From the NCBI RefSeq assembly GCF_035552695.1, contig NZ_DASZKT010000007.1:62001-126000 (forward strand): a stretch of 64,000 bases of DNA. Direction: 5' to 3'. Source of the stretch: Actinospica sp035552695 (lineage in GTDB: Bacteria; Actinomycetota; Actinomycetes; Streptomycetales; Catenulisporaceae). The notes under the pieces are model-generated. The model saw only the letters and a program-made list of their open reading frames with translations, was not told the DNA's origin and made no database searches. Both the position numbers and the translations under genes were made by a program. This document shows positions 45,037-54,375 of this stretch, piece by piece (within the stretch, counting starts at the first letter, position 1; every line of letters starts with the position of its first letter).

Positions 45037-48000
45037 TCAGGCCAGCAGTTTCCTGATGCGCTTCTCGGAGACCGTCGTGGCGGTGCCGATCTGCTGGGCG
45101 AAGAGGCTGACGCGGAACTCCTCGATCAGCCAGCGCGCCTGGCGCAGTTCGGCGCCGGGGCGACGGCCCCGGGGGACGCGGGCGAGGGCGTCCTCGTATT
45201 CGCGCTGCAGCTGGGCGACCTTGGCCAGGTTCGTCTGGTCGCGGTAGGGGTCGTCGTTCATCTTGTCGAGGCGGTACGCGATCGCGCGCAGGTAGCGCGG
45301 CAGGTGGCGTAGCTGCTCGTAGCCGGTCGCGGAGATGAAGCCCTTGGGCAGCAGGTTCGCGAGCTGCGTCTTCACGTCGGTGAGCGAGGGGAGCAGCGCG
45401 AGGCTGGCCCTGCCCTTGAGCCGGCGGTCGAGTTCGTGGGCGGCGGCGAGGATGTCGGCGACGATGACGAGAGCGTTTTCCGCGGTCTCGGCGAGGTCGT
45501 TGCGCACCTTCTCACGCAGCACGGCGAAGTCGGCCTGGTCCCAGACCGGGCCGCCGTTCTCGTCCATCAGGTAGTCGGCGGCGCAGGCGACGCAGTCCTC
45601 GAACAGCAGCGGAACCGGACCGTAGGGGTTCGTGCCGAGAGCCAGCTTCTGCTTGTTGTCGAGCGCGGCCAGCATCGCCTTCACTGGCGAGGGGATGTTG
45701 AGCAGCAGCAGGCGGCGTACGCCGAGACGCATCGCGTCCGACTGCTCCTCCGGCGTGTCCAACAGCTTGAGCGCCACGGACTGGCCCTCGTCGACCAACG
45801 CCGGATACGCCTTCATCGCGACGCCGCGCTGGTGCTGCTCGTACACATGCGCGACGGGGCCGAAGTCCCAGGTCTTCAGGCCGGTGCGTTCGAGGTCGTC
45901 CGCGGCGGAGGACAGGGATTCGCGCAGCTGAGGCTTGAGGCGCTCCTTGAGCGCGACGAGGTCCTTGCCCTCGGCGACCGCTCGATTGCGCTCGTCGATG
46001 ATGCGGAAGGTCATCGTCAGGTGCTCGGGCAGCCGGTCGAGGTCCCAGTCGGAACGGTCGAGATCGCGCGCGCCCATGCGGCGCATCTCGCGTTCCAGGC
46101 CGTCCAGCAACGATCCCTCGCGGGCCGGGAGTTTCTCGAGCAGTGCCTTCGCGTAGTTCGGCGCGGGGACGAAGCTGCGGCGGATCGGCTTGGGGAGTGA
46201 GCGGATCAGCTCGGTGACGAGTTCCTCGCGCAGGCCGGGGATCTGCCAGTCGAAGCCCTCCGGCTCGACCTGGTTGAGCACGGCCAACGGGATGTGCACG
46301 GTCACGCCGTCCGCGTCGGCTCCCGGCTCGAACTGGTACGTCAGCTTGAAGCGCAGCTTGCCCTGCCGCCAGACGTTCGGGTACTGCTCCTCGGTGACGG
46401 CCGCCGCGTTCTCGTTCACGAGCATGGAACGCTCGAAGGAGAGCAGGTCCGGCGCCTCCTGCCGAGCCTTCTTCCACCACGTATCGAAGTGCCGCGCCGA
46501 GGTGCATTCGGCTCCGACGCGCTGATCGTAGAAGTCGAACAGCGTCTCGTCGTCCACGACGATGCCGCGCCGCCGGGCGCGGTTCTCGAGCTCCTCGACC
46601 TCCTTGAGCAGCTTGCGGTTGTCGTGGAAGAACTGGTGCCGCGTCGTCCACTCGCCGTAGACCAGCGCGTGCCGGATGAACAGTTCGCGGCTGAGCTCGA
46701 GATCGATCTTGCCGTAGTGGATCTTGCGTTGCGAGACGATCGGGATGCCGTACAGCGTGACCTTTTCGTAGGCCAGCACGGATTCTTCAGCCTTTGACCA
46801 GTGCGGTTCGCTGTAGCTGCGCTTCACGAGGTGCTCGGCGAGCTCCTCGATCCACTCCGGCTCGATGCGTGCCGCGACGCGCCCCCACAGCCGCGACGTC
46901 TCCACCAGCTCGGCGGCCATGACCCAGCGCGGTGACTTCTTGAACAGCGATGAGCCGGGGAAGATGGCGAACCGCGCGTTGCGGGCGCCGAGGTATTCGC
47001 GCTTCTCCGAGTCGTACATGCCGAGGTGCGAGAGCAGCCCTGATAGCAGAGCTCTGTGCACAGCCTGTGGATGCGCTACAACAGAGTTGGGGACGACGTC
47101 GAGGTCGCGGATCGACTGCCGCAGTTGCGCATGCAGGTCCTGCCACTCGCGGATGCGCAGGTAGTGCAGGAACTCGTTCTTGCACAGCTTGCGGAACTGG
47201 TTCGAGGACAGCTCGTGCTGCTTCTCCTTGATGTAGTCCCAGAGCTTGAGGTACGTCAGGAAGTCCGACTGCGCTTCCTTGTCGATGAAGCGGGCATGGC
47301 TCTGCGAGGCCTGTGTCTGCTTGTCCACAGGACGCTCGCGCGGGTCCTGGATGGACAGCGCGGACGCGATGACCAGGACTTCGTTGAGGCAGCCGCCGCG
47401 ATCGGCCTCGATGACCATGCGCGCGAGCCGCGGATCGACCGGGAGGCGGGCGAGCTTGCGGCCGACGGGAGTGAGATTGGGCCTCGCGTCGGGGGACGTG
47501 GGCTCGACCGCGCCGAGCTCGTGCAGCAGGTCGAGGCCGTCCTTGATGTTGCGCCGGTCCGGCGGCTCGAGGAACGGGAATCCGGCGATGTCGCCGAGCC
47601 CGATGTTCGTCATCTGCAGGATGACCGAGGCCAGGTTCGTGCGCAGGATCTCCGGCTCGGTGAACTCGGGCCGGGAGGTGAAATCGGCCTCGGCGTAGAG
47701 CCGGATGCACACGCCGTCCGACGTACGTCCGCAACGTCCCTTGCGCTGGTTCGCCGAGGCCTGCGATACGGGCTCGATCGGCAGCCGCTGCACCTTGAGC
47801 CGATGGCTGTAGCGGGAGATGCGCGCCGTGCCCGGGTCGATGACGTACTTGATGCCGGGCACGGTCAGCGAGGTCTCGGCGACGTTCGTGGCCAGCACGA
47901 CGCGTCGCTCGCTGTGCGGCTGGAAGACGCGGTGCTGCTCGGCGCTGGACAGTCGCGCGTAGAGCGGGATGACCTCGGTGCGTCGCAGCTGCAGCTTGTT

Positions 48001-48957
48001 CAGTGCGTCGGCCGTGTCGCGGATCTCCCGCTCGCCGCTCAGGAACACGAGGATGTCGCCGTCGCCCTCGGCCTGGAGCTCGCCGACCGCGTCGCTGATC
48101 GCCTGCACCTGGTCGCGGTCCGGGTCGCCGTCCGGATCGTCGAGGTCGATGATGGGCCGGTAGCGCACCTCGACGGGATACGTGCGGCCGGAGACCTCGA
48201 CGATCGGCGCGGGCTCTCCGCTCGGGGAGGCGAAATGCGCGGCGAAGCGCTCGGGGTCGATCGTCGCCGAGGTGATGATGACCTTGAGGTCGGGTCGGCG
48301 CGGAAGCAGTTGCCTGAGATAGCCGAGGATGAAGTCGATGTTGAGGCTGCGCTCGTGCGCCTCGTCGATGATGAGCGTGTCGTACTGCAGCAGGTCGCGG
48401 TCGTGCTGGAGCTCGGCGAGCAGAATGCCGTCGGTCATCAGCTTGACCAGGGTGTCCGAGCCGCCCTTGTCGGTGAACCGGACCTTGTAGCCGACGACGG
48501 CGCCGATCTCGGTCTTCAGCTCGTGCGCGATGCGTTCGGCCACCGTGCGCGCGGCGAGCCGGCGCGGCTGCGTGTGCCCGATGACGCCGCGGAGCCCGCG
48601 GCCGAGTTCCAGGCAGATCTTCGGGATCTGCGTCGTCTTCCCGGAGCCCGTCTCACCCGCGACGATCACGACCTGGTTGTCCCGGATCGCCGCGAGGATC
48701 TCCGCGCGCTTGGCGCTGACCGGCAGGTTCTCCGGATACTCGAGCGCGGGCACGGCCGCCCGCCGGGCCTCGAGCCGGGCTATGGCGGCGTCGATCTGCC
48801 CGGCGATCTCGGTCGCGATCGCCGCGGCGGCCTCCGGCTTGCGCACCCGGCGCGCCCCGTCGATCCGCCGGCGCAGCCGGGCCGCGTCGCGCGGGGCCAG
48901 TTCCGGCAGCCGGGAACGCAGGTCGTCCAGGGTGTTGGTGGGTCCATGAGCGCACAT
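45037..48957 (-). CDS. hrpA: ATP-dependent RNA helicase HrpA (DEAH-box)
   Basis: 1306 residues from ATG 48957, full HrpA length. Helicase motifs: VAGETGSGKTTQIPK (I), IIDEAHERSLN (II), ITSATIDPERFAAHF (III), ASANQRKGRCGRTSDGVCI (VI). The HA2 and OB-fold regions follow, then the long DUF3418 C-terminal domain ending RWLIEEFRVSLFAQQIGT. Remodels RNA and helps with mRNA or ribosome turnover. A longer start (49053) would cover the Zur-box interval and is not preferred. Confidence 0.93.
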   Translation of the reverse strand: MCAHGPTNTLDDLRSRLPELAPRDAARLRRRIDGARRVRKPEAAAAIATEIAGQIDAAIARLEARRAAVPALEYPENLPVSAKRAEILAAIRDNQVVIVAGETGSGKTTQIPKICLELGRGLRGVIGHTQPRRLAARTVAERIAHELKTEIGAVVGYKVRFTDKGGSDTLVKLMTDGILLAELQHDRDLLQYDTLIIDEAHERSLNIDFILGYLRQLLPRRPDLKVIITSATIDPERFAAHFASPSGEPAPIVEVSGRTYPVEVRYRPIIDLDDPDGDPDRDQVQAISDAVGELQAEGDGDILVFLSGEREIRDTADALNKLQLRRTEVIPLYARLSSAEQHRVFQPHSERRVVLATNVAETSLTVPGIKYVIDPGTARISRYSHRLKVQRLPIEPVSQASANQRKGRCGRTSDGVCIRLYAEADFTSRPEFTEPEILRTNLASVILQMTNIGLGDIAGFPFLEPPDRRNIKDGLDLLHELGAVEPTSPDARPNLTPVGRKLARLPVDPRLARMVIEADRGGCLNEVLVIASALSIQDPRERPVDKQTQASQSHARFIDKEAQSDFLTYLKLWDYIKEKQHELSSNQFRKLCKNEFLHYLRIREWQDLHAQLRQSIRDLDVVPNSVVAHPQAVHRALLSGLLSHLGMYDSEKREYLGARNARFAIFPGSSLFKKSPRWVMAAELVETSRLWGRVAARIEPEWIEELAEHLVKRSYSEPHWSKAEESVLAYEKVTLYGIPIVSQRKIHYGKIDLELSRELFIRHALVYGEWTTRHQFFHDNRKLLKEVEELENRARRRGIVVDDETLFDFYDQRVGAECTSARHFDTWWKKARQEAPDLLSFERSMLVNENAAAVTEEQYPNVWRQGKLRFKLTYQFEPGADADGVTVHIPLAVLNQVEPEGFDWQIPGLREELVTELIRSLPKPIRRSFVPAPNYAKALLEKLPAREGSLLDGLEREMRRMGARDLDRSDWDLDRLPEHLTMTFRIIDERNRAVAEGKDLVALKERLKPQLRESLSSAADDLERTGLKTWDFGPVAHVYEQHQRGVAMKAYPALVDEGQSVALKLLDTPEEQSDAMRLGVRRLLLLNIPSPVKAMLAALDNKQKLALGTNPYGPVPLLFEDCVACAADYLMDENGGPVWDQADFAVLREKVRNDLAETAENALVIVADILAAAHELDRRLKGRASLALLPSLTDVKTQLANLLPKGFISATGYEQLRHLPRYLRAIAYRLDKMNDDPYRDQTNLAKVAQLQREYEDALARVPRGRRPGAELRQARWLIEEFRVSLFAQQIGTATTVSEKRIRKLLA

Positions 48958-49018
48958 GACGGATCCAGCATAGGCGGCGCGCGGGGCGCGCCGCCTCAGG
49001 TTATCCGCCCCTTGCACA

Positions 49019-49033
49019 TGAAAACGATTTTCA
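49019..49033. promoter_or_regulatory. Zur box 1
   Basis: TGAAAACGATTTTCA is close to the actinobacterial Zur operator, a 15-bp near-palindrome TGAAAAT-nnTTTTCA type. It lies 62 bp before the znuA start. Confidence 0.75.
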
Positions 49034-49056
49034 CTAGCCTTAACGCCGTCCACCGG

Positions 49057-49071
49057 TTAAAATGATGTTCA
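49057..49071. promoter_or_regulatory. Zur box 2 (weaker)
   Basis: TTAAAATGATGTTCA matches the same operator at most positions. It is placed 38 bp after the first start-to-start and overlaps the likely transcription start of znuA. Confidence 0.6.
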
Positions 49072-49094
49072 TTCTCAGCCTTTGGGGGCCTTCC

Positions 49095-50054
49095 GTGTCC
49101 AACCCCACCGCGTCGCGGCCGCGCAGACGCATCGTGGCCGGCCTCACCGCCCTCGGCGCGGTGACCGCGCTGGCCGCCTCGGCCTGCACGACGACCGCTC
49201 CCGGCGGCGCGTCGGTCTCCGCGTCCGGCGGCGGCAAGATCGTCGTGGTCGCCGCCGAGAACTTCTGGGGTTCGATCGCCGCGCAGCTCGGGGGATCGAA
49301 GGTGACCGAGAGCGCGATCATCACCAACCCGGACACCGACCCGCACTCCTACGAGGCGACCGCGTCAGACGCCCGGACGATCGCGGGCGCGCAGTTGTTC
49401 GTGCAGAACGGGATCGGCTACGACTCGTCCTGGGCACCCGGCCTGGTCTCGGCGAACCCGAACTCCGCGCGCACGGTGCTGACCGTCGGCGACGTGCTCG
49501 GGCTCAAGGACGGCGACAATCCGCACCAGTGGTACTCGCACGCCAGCGTGTACAAGGTCATCGACGCGGTCACGGCCGCGTACCAGAAGATCGACCCGGC
49601 CGACGCGTCGTACTTCGCGAGCCAGAAGACGACCTTCGAGGACAGCACGCTGGCCGAGTACAACCAGCTGGAGACCACGATCAAGTCGAAGTACGCCGGC
49701 ACCCCGATCGGCGCCTCCGAGTCGATCGTCTCGCCGCTCGCCGACAGCCTCGGCCTTGACATGCTGACGCCGTACTCCTTCCTCAAGGACATCAGCGAGG
49801 GCACCGACCCGACGTCGGCGGACAAGGCGACCATCGATCAGCAGATCCAGGGCAAGCAGATCAAGGTCTACGTCTACAACTCGCAGAACTCCACGCCCGA
49901 CATCCAGGCGCAGCTCAAGCTCGCCCAGCAGGAGGGCATCCCGGTGACGACGGTGACCGAGACGCTTTCTCCGGCGGGCGACAGCTTCCAGCAGTGGATG
50001 GTCGGCGAACTGCAGAACCTCCAGAAGGCGCTGGCCGAGGCGACAGGGCACTGA
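49095..50054 (+). CDS. znuA: Zinc ABC transporter substrate-binding lipoprotein
   Basis: 319 residues from GTG 49095. A twin-basic signal (RPRRRIVAG) leads to a lipobox with Cys31 (LAASAC). The cluster A-1/ZnuA fold shows AENFWGSIAAQLGG, NPDTDPHSYEATASDA, DNPHQWYSHASVY and ESIVSPLADSLGL; the His residues and Glu are candidate Zn ligands. An ATG at 49062 is inside Zur box 2 and is rejected. First gene of a coupled transporter operon. Confidence 0.9.
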   Translation: MSNPTASRPRRRIVAGLTALGAVTALAASACTTTAPGGASVSASGGGKIVVVAAENFWGSIAAQLGGSKVTESAIITNPDTDPHSYEATASDARTIAGAQLFVQNGIGYDSSWAPGLVSANPNSARTVLTVGDVLGLKDGDNPHQWYSHASVYKVIDAVTAAYQKIDPADASYFASQKTTFEDSTLAEYNQLETTIKSKYAGTPIGASESIVSPLADSLGLDMLTPYSFLKDISEGTDPTSADKATIDQQIQGKQIKVYVYNSQNSTPDIQAQLKLAQQEGIPVTTVTETLSPAGDSFQQWMVGELQNLQKALAEATGH

Positions 50055-50055
50055 A

Positions 50056-50901
50056 ATGACTGACGACGCTGTTCTCTCCCTGCACGACGCGGCCGTGTCG
50101 GTGGGCGGACGCCTGCTGTGGAGCGGCGTCGAGCTGACCGTGCGCCCGGGCGAGTTCGTGGCCGTGCTCGGGCCGAACGGCGTCGGCAAATCGACGATGA
50201 TCAAGGTCCTGCTGGGCACGCTTCCGGCCGCCGCGGGCAGCGTGAGCGTGCTCGGGCAGCGGCCGGGCGCGGCGGGCGAGCAGATCGGCTACCTGCCGCA
50301 GCGGCGGAACTTCGACGGCTCGCTGCGGATCCGCGGCGTGGACGTGGTGCGGCTCGGCCTGGACGGCGACCGCTGGGGTGTGCCGCTGCCGTTCTCGCGC
50401 CGGTTCAGCGCCGCGCGTCGAGCGGCCGACGAGCGGGTGCGCGAGGTGATCGAACTCGTCGGCGCCTCCGCGTACGCGCATCGGCCGATCGGCGAGTGCT
50501 CGGGCGGCGAGCAGCAGCGCCTGCTGATCGCGCAGGCCCTCGTGCGCAAGCCGCGGCTGCTGCTGCTCGACGAGCCGCTGGACTCGCTGGACCTGCCGAA
50601 CCAGGCCGGGATCGCGGCGCTGATCCACCGGATCTGCCGGCAGGAGAACGTGGCCGTGGTCATGGTGGCGCACGACGTGAACCCGATCCTCAGCTACCTG
50701 GACCGGGTCGTCTACATCGTCAGCGGCGGCGCGGCTTCCGGACCGGCCGCCGAGGTGATCACCACCGAGACGCTGACCAGGCTGTACGGCACGCCGGTCG
50801 AGGTGCTGCGCGCGGCGGACGGACGGCTCGTCGTGGTCGGCGGCCCCGAGGCCCCCGCGCTGCACACCGATCGGCATGAGCACCATGAGGCACTCCGGTG
50901 A
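50056..50901 (+). CDS. znuC: Zinc ABC transporter ATPase
   Basis: 281 residues. Walker A GPNGVGKSTMIKVLLG, signature CSGGEQQRLLIAQALV, Walker B LLLLDEPLDSLD and switch VAHDVNP are all intact. Energises import of metal by the following permeases. ATG lies 1 bp after the znuA stop; its stop overlaps the permease GTG. Confidence 0.92.
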   Translation: MTDDAVLSLHDAAVSVGGRLLWSGVELTVRPGEFVAVLGPNGVGKSTMIKVLLGTLPAAAGSVSVLGQRPGAAGEQIGYLPQRRNFDGSLRIRGVDVVRLGLDGDRWGVPLPFSRRFSAARRAADERVREVIELVGASAYAHRPIGECSGGEQQRLLIAQALVRKPRLLLLDEPLDSLDLPNQAGIAALIHRICRQENVAVVMVAHDVNPILSYLDRVVYIVSGGAASGPAAEVITTETLTRLYGTPVEVLRAADGRLVVVGGPEAPALHTDRHEHHEALR

Positions 50902-51776
50902 ACCCTGGATTCACGTGGAACATCATCAACGATGTGCGGTGGATGTGGTCGCTGCCGTCGATGGTCAACGGCTTCCGCGCCGGATTCGCCGTCGCGCTGC
51001 TGGCCGGCGTGATCGGCTGGTTCATGGTGCTGCGCCGGCAGAGCTTCGCCGGACACTCCATCGCGGTGACCGGCTTCCCGGGCGCGGCGGCGGCCGTGTA
51101 CCTGGGACTGAGCGCGACGCTCGGCTACTTCGGCTTCTGCGTCGGTTCGGCGCTGGTGATCGCGCTGCTCTCCCGAGGCGGCGGCACCGGCGTGGGTGAG
51201 CGCGCGCACTCGTCCGCGCTGATCGCCGTCGTGCAGGCGTTCTCGCTGGCGCTCGGCGCGGTGTTCCTCGACCTCTACGGCGGATTCCTCAGCAGCACCT
51301 CGGCGTTCCTGTTCGGCAACTTCCTCGGCATCACGAACGGGGACGTGCTCACGCTGGTCATCGTCTCCGTCGCGGTCCTGACGATCATGCTGGTGATCGG
51401 CCGCCGCCTGCTGTTCGCCTCGATCGATCCCGCAGTCGCCGTCGCCAGGGGCGTTTCGGTACGCGCGCTGAACATCCTGTTCCTGGTGCTGCTCGGCGCG
51501 ACGGTCGCCGAGGTCTCCAAGTTCACCGGCTCGCTGCTCGTGTTCGCGCTCCTGGTGATGCCCGCCGCGACGGCCCAGGTCCTGACGGCCCGTCCCGGTC
51601 TCAGCCTCCTGCTCACCGTCGTGCTCGGCGTGCTCGTCACCTGGTTCGGCCTGGCCTGGGCCTACTTCGGCAACCAGGCCACCGGATTCACGATCACCTC
51701 GCTCGCCTTCGCCTGCTACGTCGTGGCGTACGCCGCGAAATCCGCACGGCGCGTGGTCCGAACGGCGGTGGCGTGA
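50898..51776 (+). CDS. znuB: Zinc ABC transporter permease 1
   Basis: 292 residues with about eight hydrophobic helices. Family stretches: GWFMVLRRQSFAGHSIAVTG, ALILVV-like core AFLFGNFLGITNGDVLTLVI, and ARGVSVRALNILFLVLLGAT. Member of the ABC-3 family. GTGA overlaps with both neighbours show tight coupling. Confidence 0.9.
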   Translation: MNPGFTWNIINDVRWMWSLPSMVNGFRAGFAVALLAGVIGWFMVLRRQSFAGHSIAVTGFPGAAAAVYLGLSATLGYFGFCVGSALVIALLSRGGGTGVGERAHSSALIAVVQAFSLALGAVFLDLYGGFLSSTSAFLFGNFLGITNGDVLTLVIVSVAVLTIMLVIGRRLLFASIDPAVAVARGVSVRALNILFLVLLGATVAEVSKFTGSLLVFALLVMPAATAQVLTARPGLSLLLTVVLGVLVTWFGLAWAYFGNQATGFTITSLAFACYVVAYAAKSARRVVRTAVA

Positions 51777-52633
51777 CGATGTTCCATCACTCCTACATGC
51801 TCACGGCCCTCGTCGCCGGCACCGGAATCGCACTCGCCTGCGGCCTCGTCGGGTACTTCCTCGTGCTGCGCGCGCAGGTCTTCACCGGCGACGCGCTGTC
51901 CCACGTCGCGTTCACCGGCGCGCTCGCGGCCCTTGCCTTCGGAATCGACCTGCGCGTCGGGCTGTTCGTGGGCTGCGTCCTGATCGCGGTACTGTTCGGC
52001 GCATTGGGGCGCCGCGGCCGGGCGGACGACGTCGTGATCGGCAACGTCTTCGCGTGGGTGCTCGGCCTCGGCGTCTTCTTCATGACGCTGTACACGACCA
52101 ACCAGTCCGGATCCTCGAATTCGAGCGGCAACCAGACGGTCAACGTGCTGTTCGGATCGATCCTCGGCATCTCCTCGGGCCAGGCCGCGGTCGCCCTCGG
52201 GATCGGCCTCGGGGTCAGCGTCCTGGTCCTGCTCATCGCCCGTCCGCTGCTCTTCGCCACACTGGATGAGGCCGTGGCCGCCGCCCGCGGCGTCCCCGTG
52301 CGGCTGCTCGGCTACGCGTTCCTCGTACTGATCGGCGTCACGGCCGGCGAGGCGAGCCAGGCGGTCGGCTCGATGCTGCTGCTCGGCCTGCTCGCCGCGC
52401 CCGCCGGAACCGCGCTGCTGATCACGGACCGGCCCTTCGTCGGACTGGCCGTCTCGGCGGTGCTGGGCGTATTCGATGTCTGGGTCGGTCTGACCCTGTC
52501 CTACTTCGTGCCGAACACGCCCACGAGCTTCTGGATCATGGCGGTGGCCACGGCGGCGTACGCTGGTGCCGTGGCATATTCGCGGATTACCCGACGGCAG
52601 CGGCCGGGTGTGACAGCGGCAGCGGAAGCGTGA
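51773..52633 (+). CDS. znuB: Zinc ABC transporter permease 2
   Basis: 286 residues, a second ABC-3 permease (GYFLVLRAQVFTGDALSHVA, NVLFGSILGISSGQAAVALG, AARGVPVRLLGYAFLVLIGV). With permease 1 it probably forms a heterodimeric channel, unlike ZnuB homodimers. The stop overlaps the methyltransferase start. Confidence 0.9.
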   Translation: MTMFHHSYMLTALVAGTGIALACGLVGYFLVLRAQVFTGDALSHVAFTGALAALAFGIDLRVGLFVGCVLIAVLFGALGRRGRADDVVIGNVFAWVLGLGVFFMTLYTTNQSGSSNSSGNQTVNVLFGSILGISSGQAAVALGIGLGVSVLVLLIARPLLFATLDEAVAAARGVPVRLLGYAFLVLIGVTAGEASQAVGSMLLLGLLAAPAGTALLITDRPFVGLAVSAVLGVFDVWVGLTLSYFVPNTPTSFWIMAVATAAYAGAVAYSRITRRQRPGVTAAAEA

Positions 52634-53694
52634 GCACGGACGCGGCGGACGACTACCTGCTGCGGCACCTCGAGGAAACCGGCGTCGAACTGACCGGGAC
52701 CGTCGTCGTGCTCGGCGATCGCACCGGCGAACTGCCGGCCGCGCTGCCGATGAAGGACGCGCGGCCCATCCTCGTCACCGACTCCTTCCTGGCCATGGAG
52801 GCCGCGCGGGCCCGGGCCGGTGATTCCGCGACGCTGCTCAGCACGCAGGACGAGCCGCCGGAGCGCATCGACGTGCTCCTGGTCCGCATCCCCAAGATCC
52901 TTGCGCTGCTGGAGGATCAGCTGCACCATCTGGCGCCGCGGCTGCACGAGGGCTCGGTCGTCGTCGGCACCGGCAAGGCGACGGAGATCCACACCTCGAC
53001 GCTGAACCTCTTCGAGCAGCTCGTCGGCCCGACCCGCACCTCGCTGGCCGTCCGCAAGGCGCGGCTGATCTTCGCGCAGCCGGACGTGACCCGCGTCCGC
53101 CCCCACAATCCGTGGCCGCTCAGTTATCCACTGCCTGTGGACAGAAAACTCGGCGCGATCGCGGGCCGCGAGGTGACGAACCACGCGGGCGTCTTCTGCG
53201 CCGACCACCTCGACATCGGCACGCGGTTCTTCCTGCAGTACCTCCCCGTGACGCACGGCGGCGACCACATCGTCGACCTCGGCTGCGGCAACGGCGTCGT
53301 CGGAACCGCCGCGGCGCTGGCGAATCCGACCGCGCAGCTCACGTTCATCGACGAGTCGTACCAGGCCGTCGCGTCCGCGCGGGCCACCTTCGAGGCGAAC
53401 GTCGCGGACCCCGGCGACGCCCAGTTCGTCGTCGGCGACGCGATGTCCCCAGTGCCCGACGCGAGCGCGGACCTCGTCCTGAACAACCCGCCCTTCCACA
53501 CGCACCGCGCCACCACCGACCTGGTCGCCTGGCGCATGTTCACCGGCGCCCGCCGCGCCCTGCGCCCCGGCGGCCAATTCTGGGTCGTCGGCAACCGGCA
53601 CCTCGGCTACCACGTGAAGTTGCGCAAGATCTTCGGCAACTGCGAAACCGTGGCGGGCAGCCCGAAGTTCGTGATCCTGCGCGCTGTGCGATGA
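52630..53694 (+). CDS. RlmG/RsmC-like rRNA guanine-N2-methyltransferase
   Basis: 354 residues from GTG 52630 (GTGA overlap with the permease). The C-terminal half is a class I SAM methyltransferase: VDLGCGNGVVGTAAALANP (SAM loop), then LNNPPFHTHRATTD (NPPF catalytic motif). The N-terminal half is a degenerate copy of the fold, as in RlmG/RsmC proteins that modify guanine in 23S or 16S rRNA. Which RNA is modified cannot be told. Confidence 0.85.
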   Translation: MSTDAADDYLLRHLEETGVELTGTVVVLGDRTGELPAALPMKDARPILVTDSFLAMEAARARAGDSATLLSTQDEPPERIDVLLVRIPKILALLEDQLHHLAPRLHEGSVVVGTGKATEIHTSTLNLFEQLVGPTRTSLAVRKARLIFAQPDVTRVRPHNPWPLSYPLPVDRKLGAIAGREVTNHAGVFCADHLDIGTRFFLQYLPVTHGGDHIVDLGCGNGVVGTAAALANPTAQLTFIDESYQAVASARATFEANVADPGDAQFVVGDAMSPVPDASADLVLNNPPFHTHRATTDLVAWRMFTGARRALRPGGQFWVVGNRHLGYHVKLRKIFGNCETVAGSPKFVILRAVR

Positions 53695-53727
53695 GTGCGG
53701 TGCGATGAGCGCGGTGCGATGAGCGCG
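53686..53727 (+). repeat. Three tandem 14-bp repeats at the methyltransferase stop
   Basis: GTGCGATGAGTGCG followed by two exact GTGCGATGAGCGCG copies; the first contains the stop codon. Slippage in either direction would change only the 3' end of the gene. Confidence 0.85.
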
Positions 53728-53782
53728 GTGTCGGCTTACCTTGCTCGTCAGCCTTGTCAGACGCCCGTGCTTTGATGGGGTG

Positions 53783-54358
53783 ATGGAGCCCCCTGTCATC
53801 CGCTTCACCGTGGACACGCCGCTGCCCTCCGGCCGCATGCGCGTGGCGGCGACGGCGCGCGGCGTGATCTGGGCGGCTTTCCACGAAAACGACAGCGAGC
53901 AGTTGCCCGAGGGGCTCGACCTCGCCGACGTCTCCACGGACCGCCGCTCCCACGCCGTCACCGAACGCCTCGCCGCCTACTTCGCAGGCACCTGGCGCAA
54001 GCCGTGCTTCGAGCTGCCGATCGACTGGTCGCTGACCTCCAACCTGCAACGCAGGGTCCTGCAATGCTTGGAGGCGACCGTCCCCTTCGGCGAGACGATC
54101 ACATACGGTGCCCTCGCCGAACGTTGCGGCGCCGTCGACGCGGAGGCGGCGCGCAACGGCCAAGCCGCCCGCCTCGTCGGCACGGTCATGGCCACCACCC
54201 CGATAGCCATGCTGATCCCCGCCCACCGCGTCGTCGCCGCCGACGGCCTCGGCGGCTTCGGCAGCGGCCCGGACGCGCTGCCCACCAAGCGCTGGCTGCT
54301 CACGCTCGAGGGCCGCATACCCCCGACGCTCGACTGGGACGGTCCCGAATCGCCTTGA
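53783..54358 (+). CDS. Alkyltransferase (MGMT)-like protein without the active Cys
   Basis: 191 residues. An N-terminal domain, then the AGT DNA-binding domain (RVLQCLEATVPFGETITYGA, ARLVGTVMATTPIAMLIPAH, RVVAADGLGGFGSG). The repair motif is PCHRV in O6-methylguanine methyltransferases; here it is PAHRV with Ala147, so alkyl transfer is impossible. The hinge Asn before it is also replaced (TTPIA for GNP-P). It may be an alkyltransferase-like DNA-damage flag, though known ones usually carry Trp at the Cys position. GGGGTG lies near the ATG. Confidence 0.82.
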   Translation: MEPPVIRFTVDTPLPSGRMRVAATARGVIWAAFHENDSEQLPEGLDLADVSTDRRSHAVTERLAAYFAGTWRKPCFELPIDWSLTSNLQRRVLQCLEATVPFGETITYGALAERCGAVDAEAARNGQAARLVGTVMATTPIAMLIPAHRVVAADGLGGFGSGPDALPTKRWLLTLEGRIPPTLDWDGPESP

Positions 54359-54375
54359 GACTTGTTGCCCCGAAA

